A DNA stretch of 64,000 nucleotides, taken from NCBI RefSeq assembly GCF_009617895.1, contig NZ_BLAW01000001.1:239001-303000 (forward strand), read 5' to 3'. Below, in pieces: positions 54,173 through 62,563 of the stretch (its first letter is position 1; the number at the start of each line of letters is the position of its first letter). Source of the stretch: Prolixibacter sp. SD074. Its GTDB lineage: Bacteria > Bacteroidota > Bacteroidia > Bacteroidales > Prolixibacteraceae. Position numbers and translations under genes: made by a program. The notes under the pieces are model-generated. The model saw only the letters and a list, made by a program, of their open reading frames with translations. It was not told the origin of the DNA and ran no database searches.

Positions 54173-55159
54173 GTGAAGAAATTTTTTCAAAAATATCTGG
54201 AAAACCGGTGTGGGGAGGATGAGTTCAACCTGTTTGTCGACTTAATTACAAAGCAGGGAAATGAAAAAGAATTGTCGGTTAACATGAAAGAGGATTGGAA
54301 CACTATGCCGTTGCATGATGAAGCCCCGGATTTATCAGATACGTTGCATCAGATTCACTATCAGATCAACAGTCAGGAAGTGCCGCTTTCGAGATCCCGA
54401 AAGATGATGACTTACCTGGTGCGGCTTGCAGCGGTCTTGTTCATTCCATTGGCCGTTACATACTTCTTTCAGGTATATAAAGGAAGAAATGCGTCCGCTG
54501 TTTATCAGACCGTTTCAACCCCATTGGCATCGAAGACATCATTCCAGTTACCAGACGGATCTACTGTATGGTTAAATTCAGGTTCATCTCTTAGATTCCC
54601 TGCAAAATTTGTTGGTGGAAAAAGACTTGTCGAATTGATGGGAGAAGCCTATTTCGACGTGGCAAAAAACGGCGACCCTTTTACGGTAAAAACATCCCGG
54701 TTTGATGTAAATGTAATGGGAACAGCTTTTGACGTTATGGCTTACAGAAATGAAATACCTGTAGTAACACTGGAACGGGGAAAAGTAATGTTGGAAACAC
54801 ATTCCGGGGCTCGTGATTTTCTAACTCCCGGAGAACAGGCACATATCGATACGCTGCAAGAATCGATCACCCTAAGTAAGGTGGATACCCGCATATTTTC
54901 TGCTTGGATTCACGATCGGCTTATCTTTCAGAACGAACCATTATCGACAGTTGTTAAACGCCTGGAACGTTGGTATAATGTGAATATTCACGTGGACGAT
55001 CCTTCTTTAATGGATCTCAGGTTGACAGCAAATATTGAATTTGAGTCCATTCGGGAGATTATGGAATTGATGGAAATTACACTTCCGGTCAAATATGCTT
55101 ACAATAAAGATGCAAGAAAACTAACTATTTATAGAAAAAGCACCAGTACCAATAAATAA
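54173..55159 (+). CDS. FecR-family anti-sigma factor
   Basis: Inner-membrane anti-sigma protein of 328 aa, starting at GTG 54173 (KKFFQKYLENRCGEDE). The cytoplasmic part covers about 1-80, a membrane helix is at about 82-101 (MTYLVRLAAVLFIPLAVTYF), and the periplasmic FecR domain contains SFQLPDGSTVWLNSGSSLRF, ELMGEAYFDVAKNGDPF and NVMGTAFDVMAY. The C-terminal STN-like domain (DUF4974) ends in KLTIYRKS. It lacks the long insertion before the FecR domain that is seen in the copy at 6493. It is followed by a hairpin and the STN-type SusC. Confidence 0.94.
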   Translation: MKKFFQKYLENRCGEDEFNLFVDLITKQGNEKELSVNMKEDWNTMPLHDEAPDLSDTLHQIHYQINSQEVPLSRSRKMMTYLVRLAAVLFIPLAVTYFFQVYKGRNASAVYQTVSTPLASKTSFQLPDGSTVWLNSGSSLRFPAKFVGGKRLVELMGEAYFDVAKNGDPFTVKTSRFDVNVMGTAFDVMAYRNEIPVVTLERGKVMLETHSGARDFLTPGEQAHIDTLQESITLSKVDTRIFSAWIHDRLIFQNEPLSTVVKRLERWYNVNIHVDDPSLMDLRLTANIEFESIREIMELMEITLPVKYAYNKDARKLTIYRKSTSTNK

Positions 55160-55231
55160 CTGATAAATAAATTGCCTATGAAGTAAATTCCCAGAAAATA
55201 ATAACCACGCGGGGAAGTGGTTGGTAAAAAT

Positions 55232-55260
55232 AGGTGGAAAAGCCGCGAACTTTTCCACCT
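55232..55260 (+). terminator. strong hairpin between fecR and susC
   Basis: AGGTGGAAAAG (55232-55242) and CTTTTCCACCT (55250-55260) form a perfect 11-bp stem with the loop CCGCGAA, followed by GTTTG. A smaller stem (AACCAC/GTGGTT) lies just upstream at 55203-55222. It may cap the fecR transcript or attenuate read-through into susC. Confidence 0.6.
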
Positions 55261-55308
55261 GTTTGAAAAATAATTGTTGAAAATTATTCATTTAAACATT
55301 TCAAACCT

Positions 55309-58300
55309 ATGAAAAAAAAGAGACTGAAGGAAGTCCCTTTAGGATATTTCTTTGTTAAACTTTTAATACGTATGAAACTGAGCTTTCTCATACTTTGCTT
55401 GTCGGCTTTCTCAGTTTTAGCCTCCGAAACCTACGCGCAATCAACCAAGTTATCCTTGTCCGTCAAGAATGAAACCATCGGACAGGTCCTGAAGAAAATT
55501 GAAAATCAAAGTGAATTTCGGTTTTTCTATTCAGATAATATACAGACGGATAAAAAGGTTACTGTCGACATACGGGATCGGAATATTCAGGATATCCTGA
55601 ATGAAATTCTGAGTGGCACGGACATTCAATACCGAATTATTGGTCGGCAGGTCGCCCTGTTTCACGAGAACGAGGGCGAACCCCAGATTCCGGTTAACCA
55701 GTCAAAAGTAATAACTGGAAAGGTAACCAGTGAGGATGGAGAACCTATTCCCGGAACTACAATTCTCGTTAAAGGGACAACGAATGGAACCATTACGGAT
55801 GTTGATGGGAATTATACATTGAAGATTAAACCAGATGTTAAGACGTTGGTTTTCTCATTTGTAGGAATGAAAACCAGAGAGGTTAATGTAGGTGATAATA
55901 ATGTTATCAACGTTCGAATGGAAGAAGCATCCATTGGATTAGATGAAGTTGTGGCAATTGGGTACGGAAGCCTCAAAAAAGCGGATGTTACCGGGTCGGT
56001 CAATCGTATGATGAGGGACAATTTCAATCCCGGGCCTGTCACCAATCCCCTGCAGCAACTTCAGGGACGCATGACGGGGGTCAACATCTCGCAGGTGGGT
56101 TCAGATCCTAATCAGGCACCCACCATACGCATACGGGGTATCAATTCACTGGCCGGAGGCAACGATCCCCTGGTGGTAGTGGATGGAGTGCAGGGTGGCC
56201 CGGAACTGTTGCAAACATTGTCGCCCTTCGATATTGCCTCCTTCGATGTCCTCAAAGATGCCTCGTCATCGGCCATCTACGGATCCCGTGGGGCGGCAGG
56301 TGTAGTGATCGTCACCACCAGAAGTGGTAAGGCGGGCAAAATGCAGCTGGAAATCAACAGTGTAAGTTCACTGGAGACTGTATCCGGAAAGCCGGATCTG
56401 ATGAATGCTGCTCAATGGCGCAACTATGTGGATCAAAGCGGCATCAGCGCTTCTGATTACGGAGCCGACACCAATTGGTTCGATGAGATTACACGCAACG
56501 GCCATATTCTGGATAACAACATAGCCATTACGGGAGGAACCGAACAGCTCAGCTACAGAGCTTCTCTCAGCTACATCAGCCAGGAAGGCCTTCTGCTGGA
56601 GTCAGGTTCCGACAGGCTTACAGGTTCTCTGAAGGTTCATCAGAAAAATCTCAATGGTCGCTTGCAGACCACGCTTCACCTCAATGTTAATGCCACCAAA
56701 GCAGATTTTGTAGCAACCGACGATTACGATGACATCAACATGGCACTGGTGGCTGCTTATCAACGCAGACCGGTAGAACCGGTGGTCAACAGCAACGGGA
56801 GCTGGTTTTACGATTCCAGCATCTGGGGATATGTCAACCCGGTGGCGCTACTGAAGGAGACCCGCAACCAAGGCGCCATGGACAGTTATTTCGGAAGCAT
56901 CAGATCGGAATACAACCTTTGGGAGGATATGAAACTGGGGGTGTTTGCTTCCAAACGTAAGCACAACAACACCTATGGTTATTATCAGCCGGGCGATCTC
57001 TTTGGCACCAATGGCTATACCTATCATGGGTTTGCCCAAAAAAGTCAGGCCTCTCTCCACGAGGAACTGCTCGACCTGACACTCAACTACAAGAAGACGC
57101 TGAAGCACCATCGCATCGCATTTACCGGGGTGTATGAGTGGCAGCAGTCCACCAACGAAGGTTTTAAAGCCATCGGCCGTGATTTCATCTCCGACATCAA
57201 CGGGTACAACAATCTGGGGAATGGCAACATCGGGGATGTACAAAGTGGTGATATCTCTTCTTTTAAAGACGAAAGCACCCTGATATCGTACCTAGCCCGC
57301 CTGAATTATGCGTATAGTGACAAATACCTGCTTACCCTGAACATTCGTCATGATGGCTCGTCCAAGCTGGGGAAAAGCAACAAGTGGGGTACCTTCCCTT
57401 CGGCTTCGGTGGCCTGGCGCATCTCGCAGGAGCCATTCCTGAGCAGTTCCACCAACATAAACGATCTGAAGCTGCGGCTGGGGTATGGCGAAACAGGCAA
57501 CCAGGGCGGACTGGTTCCTTACCAGTCATTGAGATTGCTGGCATCGCAGGGATCTACACTCTTCAACGGCCAATCCGTTACCCTCTACGGAACCTCACAA
57601 AACGAAAATAAAGATCTCAAATGGGAGGTTAAAAAAATGGTCAACATAGGACTGGATTTCTATCTGTTCAAAAACCGGCTTATGGGCTCCATCGACTATT
57701 ACAATGGCCATACCGACAATATGCTGTACGAATATGCCGTTCCGGTACCTCCCTTCTATACCAATACGCTTTGGGCCAACATTGGGGAGATGACCAACAA
57801 AGGCTTCGAATGCTCGCTGGAATACCTGCCAGTAAAAACCGAAAATACCTCTTGGTCGGTAGAAATCAACTTCTCCAAAAATGAGAACAAAATAAAATCA
57901 CTCAGTGGCACCCTCAACGGCAATGAACTTTCCACTGACCTGGTGCCTTATGGCTATGTCGACGGAAGGGCGGTCTCTTTTCTCAAGGTGGGCGACCCGG
58001 TAGGTATCTTCTATGTTTACAAACATGCAGGAGTCGACGATCAGGGAAATGAAATCCTTGCCGATCTCAACAACGACGGCAGCGTCACCATCGACAACCG
58101 CTCCCCCGACAGGTACAATGCCGGAAATCCACAACCTGATTTCACTTATGGTATCAACACCTCTTTCCGCCACAAAAACTTCGACGCCATGCTGGTATTC
58201 ACCGGGTCACAGGGCAACGAAATCTACAACGGCACCTGGAGCCGCCTCAACCGGCTGGGAGAGATCGGCATACTCAATATGGTGCCCGAAGCGGTGGATA

Positions 58301-58584
58301 ACGGTTTTAAGGTGATGTCTGACTTCTCGGATTTCTGGATACAGGACGGATCTTTCTTCCGGCTCTCCAACCTTACCCTGGGATACAATATCCCTGTCAG
58401 AAACGAGACCATATCCCGCTTTCGTCTCTCCTTCACAGCCAACAATCTTTTTGTCATCACCGGCTATAAAGGCACCGACCCCGAGATTCAATCTGACGGA
58501 GCTGCCGGCTTTGGCATAGACGATTTCAATCTCTATCCCAGGGCCAGAAGCTTTGCCTTTGGGGTAAACCTCACGATTAAATAG
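55309..58584 (+). CDS. SusC/RagA TonB-dependent transporter with STN domain, apparently chimeric
   Basis: Outer-membrane importer of 1091 aa. Signal peptide (second Met at 22, MKLSFLILCLSAF) ending near TYAQ (41-44), STN domain at about 45-120, carboxypeptidase-like domain at about 133-209, LDEVVAIGYG, plug from about 222 (with NDPLVVVDGVQGG and DVLKDASSSAIYGSRGAAGVVIVTT), and a barrel ending FGVNLTIK. Residues 168-219 match the SusC at 7767 except for one Met/Leu, with near-identical DNA. Downstream of that point the gene is GC-rich (36 of 60 bases in 56041-56100) compared with 17 of 60 in 55501-55560. The barrel therefore seems to come from another source than the regulatory N-terminus. Confidence 0.95.
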   Translation: MKKKRLKEVPLGYFFVKLLIRMKLSFLILCLSAFSVLASETYAQSTKLSLSVKNETIGQVLKKIENQSEFRFFYSDNIQTDKKVTVDIRDRNIQDILNEILSGTDIQYRIIGRQVALFHENEGEPQIPVNQSKVITGKVTSEDGEPIPGTTILVKGTTNGTITDVDGNYTLKIKPDVKTLVFSFVGMKTREVNVGDNNVINVRMEEASIGLDEVVAIGYGSLKKADVTGSVNRMMRDNFNPGPVTNPLQQLQGRMTGVNISQVGSDPNQAPTIRIRGINSLAGGNDPLVVVDGVQGGPELLQTLSPFDIASFDVLKDASSSAIYGSRGAAGVVIVTTRSGKAGKMQLEINSVSSLETVSGKPDLMNAAQWRNYVDQSGISASDYGADTNWFDEITRNGHILDNNIAITGGTEQLSYRASLSYISQEGLLLESGSDRLTGSLKVHQKNLNGRLQTTLHLNVNATKADFVATDDYDDINMALVAAYQRRPVEPVVNSNGSWFYDSSIWGYVNPVALLKETRNQGAMDSYFGSIRSEYNLWEDMKLGVFASKRKHNNTYGYYQPGDLFGTNGYTYHGFAQKSQASLHEELLDLTLNYKKTLKHHRIAFTGVYEWQQSTNEGFKAIGRDFISDINGYNNLGNGNIGDVQSGDISSFKDESTLISYLARLNYAYSDKYLLTLNIRHDGSSKLGKSNKWGTFPSASVAWRISQEPFLSSSTNINDLKLRLGYGETGNQGGLVPYQSLRLLASQGSTLFNGQSVTLYGTSQNENKDLKWEVKKMVNIGLDFYLFKNRLMGSIDYYNGHTDNMLYEYAVPVPPFYTNTLWANIGEMTNKGFECSLEYLPVKTENTSWSVEINFSKNENKIKSLSGTLNGNELSTDLVPYGYVDGRAVSFLKVGDPVGIFYVYKHAGVDDQGNEILADLNNDGSVTIDNRSPDRYNAGNPQPDFTYGINTSFRHKNFDAMLVFTGSQGNEIYNGTWSRLNRLGEIGILNMVPEAVDNGFKVMSDFSDFWIQDGSFFRLSNLTLGYNIPVRNETISRFRLSFTANNLFVITGYKGTDPEIQSDGAAGFGIDDFNLYPRARSFAFGVNLTIK
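55810..55965 (+). repeat. 156-bp near-identical DNA tract, copy 2 (partner 8271-8426)
   Basis: See the partner: 152 of 156 bases are the same, including the third base of most codons. The tract ends within a few bases of the switch to GC-rich sequence near 55970. Confidence 0.9.
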
Positions 58585-58785
58585 CGTCCGGCTATAAAGT
58601 CGGGAAAGTATGTTAGTAATCATGTGTCTGTTCAGAAGGTGTCATTTCCAAGGCTTTCGAAGTCCGAAAATACGGAGTTTACCTTTCGTAAATGAGTAGT
58701 TCTCGGACAAGTGTAACGCAGTAAATGGCACTTTATGGACAGAAATTATGATCACATCTGTAAAACCAATAAAAAAATAAAAGTC

Positions 58786-60267
58786 ATGAACAAATACCTA
58801 ATATATTTCAGCATATTATTCCTTCTGCTACCGGCGTGTAGCGATCTGGACGAAAAGGTTTACGACCAGATAGAGGCCGATCGCTTCTACACCACCAACG
58901 AGCAGATCACCAACGCCCTGGCCCGGATATATGCCCAACTGCGCAGCGAAGCCAACCACCAAGGGTATGCCGGCGAAAAGGGTTGGTACGACCTCAATGA
59001 AGTCAGCACCGACGAACTGATGATTCCCGCCCGTGGCGCCTCTTGGCAGGACGGCGGTGTGTGGATGCAGCTGTATCGCCATAACTGGACACCCTCGCAC
59101 AGCTTCCTGGGTGGTACCTGGGAGTGGCTCTATCAGGCCATCATCGATTGCAACACAGCACTCGAGGTGTTCAATTCCAACCAGTCCGGCGAACAATACA
59201 TTGCAGAAGCCCGGGTGTTACGCAGCTTCTTCTATTTCCTGCTCCTCGATGGCTGGGGAAATGTTCCGATAATCACCGATCGCTCCACTCCCCTTTCGGA
59301 AATATCGCAAAGCAAACGCAGCGAAGTATTCGCGTTTGTCGAAAAAGAACTCCGCGAAAGTGTTCCCTTGCTGGGCGATGCTAAAGAAAACCTCTACGGT
59401 AGGTTTAACCAGGCTGCCGGATATACCCTGCTGGCCAAACTCTATCTGAATGCAGGGGTTTACACCGGCACTAATCACTGGGCCGATGCTCTGGAGGCTT
59501 GCAACAAAGTGGAAGAACTGGGATACGATCTTCACAACGATTACTTCGCACTTTTCGGGGATGAATGTCCCACCGACGAAGTCATGCTGGCTATCCCCAT
59601 TGATCCCGTGCTGGCTCCCAAAATGATTTATGAATTCCGCACGCTGGCCTACGAGCATGGTCAGGCTTATGGCATCAACTCATGGAACGGGGCTTGTGTT
59701 CATGAGAATTTTCTGCAGAAATATGCCGATGGGGACATCCGAAAAAACCAGTGGATCTACGGTGAACCAGTGGTGGTAAACGGTCAGGTGGTAAAAAACG
59801 GTAACGGCCAGGACCTGGTGTACCAACCCTCCATCGCAAGCCTGGAAAATGCCGGAACTTACGAAGGAGCACGCAATCTCAAATTTTCCTTTGAGCGAGC
59901 CCCCTACAATGGCAACAGCGGTGGCAACGACTTTCCCGTTTTTCGTTTTGCCGATGTATTGCTGATGCGGGCGGAGTGTCTATTACACCTGGGCAATGAG
60001 TTACAGGCAGTGACAGACCTGAACAGGGTGCGTCAAAGGGCCGGAATGCCTCCCTTTTCAGGAACTCTGACGCCCCAGGAGCTGCTGGATGAGCGGGCAC
60101 GCGAACTGTGCTGGGAAGGGTGGCGCCGCCAGGATCTGATCCGGTTTGGCAAATTCGGGACAGCACACGATTTTATGCCTGGAAGCGATAGCCATTTCGA
60201 GCTGTTCCCCATTCCCGAAACCACCTTGGCCAACAATCCCAATCTAACCCAAAACAAAGGTTACTAG
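58786..60267 (+). CDS. SusD/RagB-family outer-membrane lipoprotein
   Basis: Glycan-binding lipoprotein of 493 aa. The ATG at 58786 gives signal IYFSILFLLLPACSD with the lipid Cys; an upstream ATG at 58735 adds a charged leader and is less likely. SusD motifs are AEARVLRSFFYFLLLDGWGNVPI, FRFADVLLMRAECLLHLGNELQAV, VRQRAGMPPF and RARELCWEGWRRQDLIRFG. Its ending is typical (LFPIPETTLANNPNLTQNKGY). The codon use is GC-rich like the SusC barrel before it, so the two were probably acquired together. No SusE/F-like gene follows; an IS element and then GH13 come next. Confidence 0.95.
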   Translation: MNKYLIYFSILFLLLPACSDLDEKVYDQIEADRFYTTNEQITNALARIYAQLRSEANHQGYAGEKGWYDLNEVSTDELMIPARGASWQDGGVWMQLYRHNWTPSHSFLGGTWEWLYQAIIDCNTALEVFNSNQSGEQYIAEARVLRSFFYFLLLDGWGNVPIITDRSTPLSEISQSKRSEVFAFVEKELRESVPLLGDAKENLYGRFNQAAGYTLLAKLYLNAGVYTGTNHWADALEACNKVEELGYDLHNDYFALFGDECPTDEVMLAIPIDPVLAPKMIYEFRTLAYEHGQAYGINSWNGACVHENFLQKYADGDIRKNQWIYGEPVVVNGQVVKNGNGQDLVYQPSIASLENAGTYEGARNLKFSFERAPYNGNSGGNDFPVFRFADVLLMRAECLLHLGNELQAVTDLNRVRQRAGMPPFSGTLTPQELLDERARELCWEGWRRQDLIRFGKFGTAHDFMPGSDSHFELFPIPETTLANNPNLTQNKGY

Positions 60268-60999
60268 GGTAAGGTGTGAGCTGATGAGCCAAGAGTCACA
60301 GCGCATGCCCCGATGAGTGGTGGAGCACGAAAACCGGGAAGGTTGAGTGAATAAGAGAAGGCCAACCTAGTTTGATTCTGCCTTTTCAATTCTCCAACCT
60401 CCGGGTGCTCCGCTCACCACTCATTTCCCGGACACGCTTGCACGTGCTCTGTTCAATGATATCGACCATGCAATAATAAAAGAATTAGGTTCATTATAAT
60501 AATGCGTACCTATTAGATACTTAGAAAAGATCATAATCGAAAAAAAACATGGAAAAAGCAAACAAATATACCTAACTGGCAAGCCCCACTTTGGGAGTCG
60601 ATTCTCATATAAATAGTACATCTATAAATATTTGGCTCCCTTCGGGGTCAGGCCTTTAAATTTAAGGGAAACGGAGCCTGAAGGGCTCCTGTGTTTATAG
60701 TAGTTCGCCCTAAATATAGAATATCGATGCTGAAGGTGTCGTATGTTTTAGTTATTGCAAGACATCTCTTATTGAATGAACAAATTTTATTATGAATGTA
60801 AGTACGCATCTTCATGATGAACCAAAAATCAATATGAAACAAGCATGACAAGGGAATCACCAAAGAACATGTATAATATTCTTTCATGCGAATTCTCCCG
60901 AAGTTTCGGTAACCAATAACTTAGATAAATTTTATACATATGAAACCTCCATGACGCGAAACGACGTCCAAGCGAATGAAAATATCTGTTCCTCCGCTG
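60268..60999. other. gap between susD and the IS element with two inverted-repeat structures
   Basis: No supported gene in about 730 bp. An imperfect inverted repeat pairs ATGAGTGGTGGAGCAC...GGTTG (60313-60345) with CAACCT...CACCACTCAT (60395-60424). A second structure at 60634-60689 pairs TCAGGC (60648-60653) with GCCTGA (60676-60681) plus outer CCC/GGG pairs. The first may be the end of the susD transcript. The left end of the IS is somewhere in this gap and cannot be placed from one copy. Confidence 0.45.
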
Positions 61000-61007
61000 T
61001 ATCTTTG
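61000..61007 (+). promoter_or_regulatory. -7 box of the transposase promoter
   Basis: TATCTTTG matches TAnnTTTG and lies 18 bp before the transposase ATG at 61025. No good -33 box is seen upstream. Confidence 0.4.
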
Positions 61008-61024
61008 TTAAAAAACGAATTCAG

Positions 61025-62268
61025 ATGGAGTCACAAGTATCATTCAGTCAGGTTGTATCCAGGGGATGCGGCATTGACGTTCACAAGAAGACTGTAGTCG
61101 CCACCATAGATGGCGAGGGACTGAGGAAGGAGACCCGCGAATACGGAACCTTCACGCGTTCATTGACAGAACTGAGAGACTGGTTATTGGAGAAAGGCAT
61201 TACGCATATAGCCATGGAGAGCACAGGGGTTTACTGGAAGCCGGTGTACCATGTGCTGGAGCCAACGGGGATAAAGGTTTGGATCGTGAATGCCCGCCAT
61301 ATCAAGTATGTACCGGGGCACAAAACGGACAAACAGGACAGTGCATGGATTTGCAAACTGCTTTTGGCCGGGTTGTTAAAACCCAGCTACATTCCGGCCC
61401 GGGAACAGCGGGAGTTACGGGATCTGACCCGTTACCGCACAAAGATGATCCAGCATATCGCCTCGGAGAAAAACCGGATTATCCGGGTCCTGGAGGATTG
61501 CAATGTGAAGCTTTCCAGTGTACTGAGCAATACCCAGGGGGTTGTTGGCACGAAACTGATCGGCAAGCTGTGTGAAGGGAAGAACATTACCATGGCCGAC
61601 ATTGATGAGGTTTACCACCGGAAGCTGGAAGCGAGTAAGGAAGATCTTTATGAAGCCTGCCAGGGACTATTGACCGGTCATCACATCTACCTGCTTCAGA
61701 CTATTCAAAAAGACATTGCCTCTACGGAGACAGTTATTGAAAGTCTGAACACAAGAATCAGGGATATGCTGAAGGACTACGAGAATGTGGTGGAAAACCT
61801 GAGAGCTGTCCCGGGGTTGAGTACCAAGACGGCGGAAGATCTGGTGGCCGAGATCGGACTGGATATGAGTGTCTTTCCGACGGAGAAACACCTGGCTTCC
61901 TGGGCGGGGATGTGTCCGGGCAACAATGAGAGTGCTGGTAAAAAAAAAGCGGGCGCACCAGCCACGGGAACAAACAGGTGAAAACGGTATTAACTGAAGT
62001 AGCCTGGGCGGCGGTTCGCACCAAAGACACCTTTTACAACGCCAGATATCACCGGTTGGCAGCAAGACGAGGCAAAAAACGAGCCATCATCGCAGTAGGA
62101 CATTCGATCCTGAAGTCTGTCTACCATGTATTGAGCGACGGAGTGGTGTACCGGGAACTGGGTGCTTCTTTTGTCAATAGCAGGCAGGAACAAAAGCGTA
62201 AAGTTTACCTGAAAAAAGAACTGGAGAAACTGGGGTATAATGTGCAGCTTCTCAAACCCGCCGGCTAA
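61025..62268 (+). pseudogene. IS110-family transposase, frameshifted at a run of nine A
   Basis: Recombinase of the IS110/IS1111 type that would be about 414 aa if joined. The N-terminal RuvC-like domain carries the DEDD set: Asp18 (CGIDVHKK), Glu65 (AMESTGVYW), Asp102 and Asp105 (HKTDKQDSAW). The C-terminal Transposase_20 domain starts near VPGLSTKTAEDLVAEIG. At A-run 61940-61948 the frame changes. The first frame stops at 61981, and the second frame (61978-62268) continues VKTVLTEVAWAAVRTKDTF to the natural end. A -1 slip at the run would give KKKSGRTSHGNKQVKT, the expected family sequence. This could be an inactivating mutation, a programmed slip, or a base-call error. Confidence 0.85.
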
Positions 62269-62312
62269 ACCGACAAATAAAGCAATATAAAGGTCGATCT
62301 TTACTGGCAGCC

Positions 62313-62422
62313 GTTGTCCTGGGACAACAATTAAGCCGCGTATGAAACTGGCCTCAACTGCTAAGCGGCCAAGACTGTGACATAAGAGCACGTGTATGAA
62401 ATTTTAAACTTCTTAGCAGTTG
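62313..62422 (+). ncRNA. structured non-coding segment downstream of the IS110 transposase (candidate bridge-type RNA)
   Basis: Within 110 bp there are GTTGTCC/GGACAAC (62313-62319, 62322-62328), TGGCC/GGCCA around 62350-62371, and the perfect 11-bp repeat CAACTGCTAAG/CTTAGCAGTTG (62355-62365, 62412-62422). IS110-family elements encode a bridge RNA in a non-coding end, and in the IS1111 branch it lies after the transposase. No covariation data are available here, so this remains a candidate. Confidence 0.35.
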
Positions 62423-62563
62423 TAAAAAAATAAAAGCCGATCCAATAACCGCATTCATTGGTTAATGAGTGCTCTCTTTTGTTTTGTCCAAACACTAAGA
62501 TTAAAAACAAATTATTCTGAATATCAGATAATTATAAAAACATTACTTGCTAAAAATTTACGT

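Larger units (their letters stand above)
61000..62440 (+). mobile_element. IS110-family insertion sequence (ends approximate)
   Basis: The core is a DEDD transposase gene with flanking non-coding, structured DNA. IS110-type elements lack clear terminal inverted repeats, so the borders are only estimates: left from the promoter, right from the last inverted repeat (62412-62422). It lies between susD and GH13 in the starch-type locus and separates what would normally be neighbours. Confidence 0.7.
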
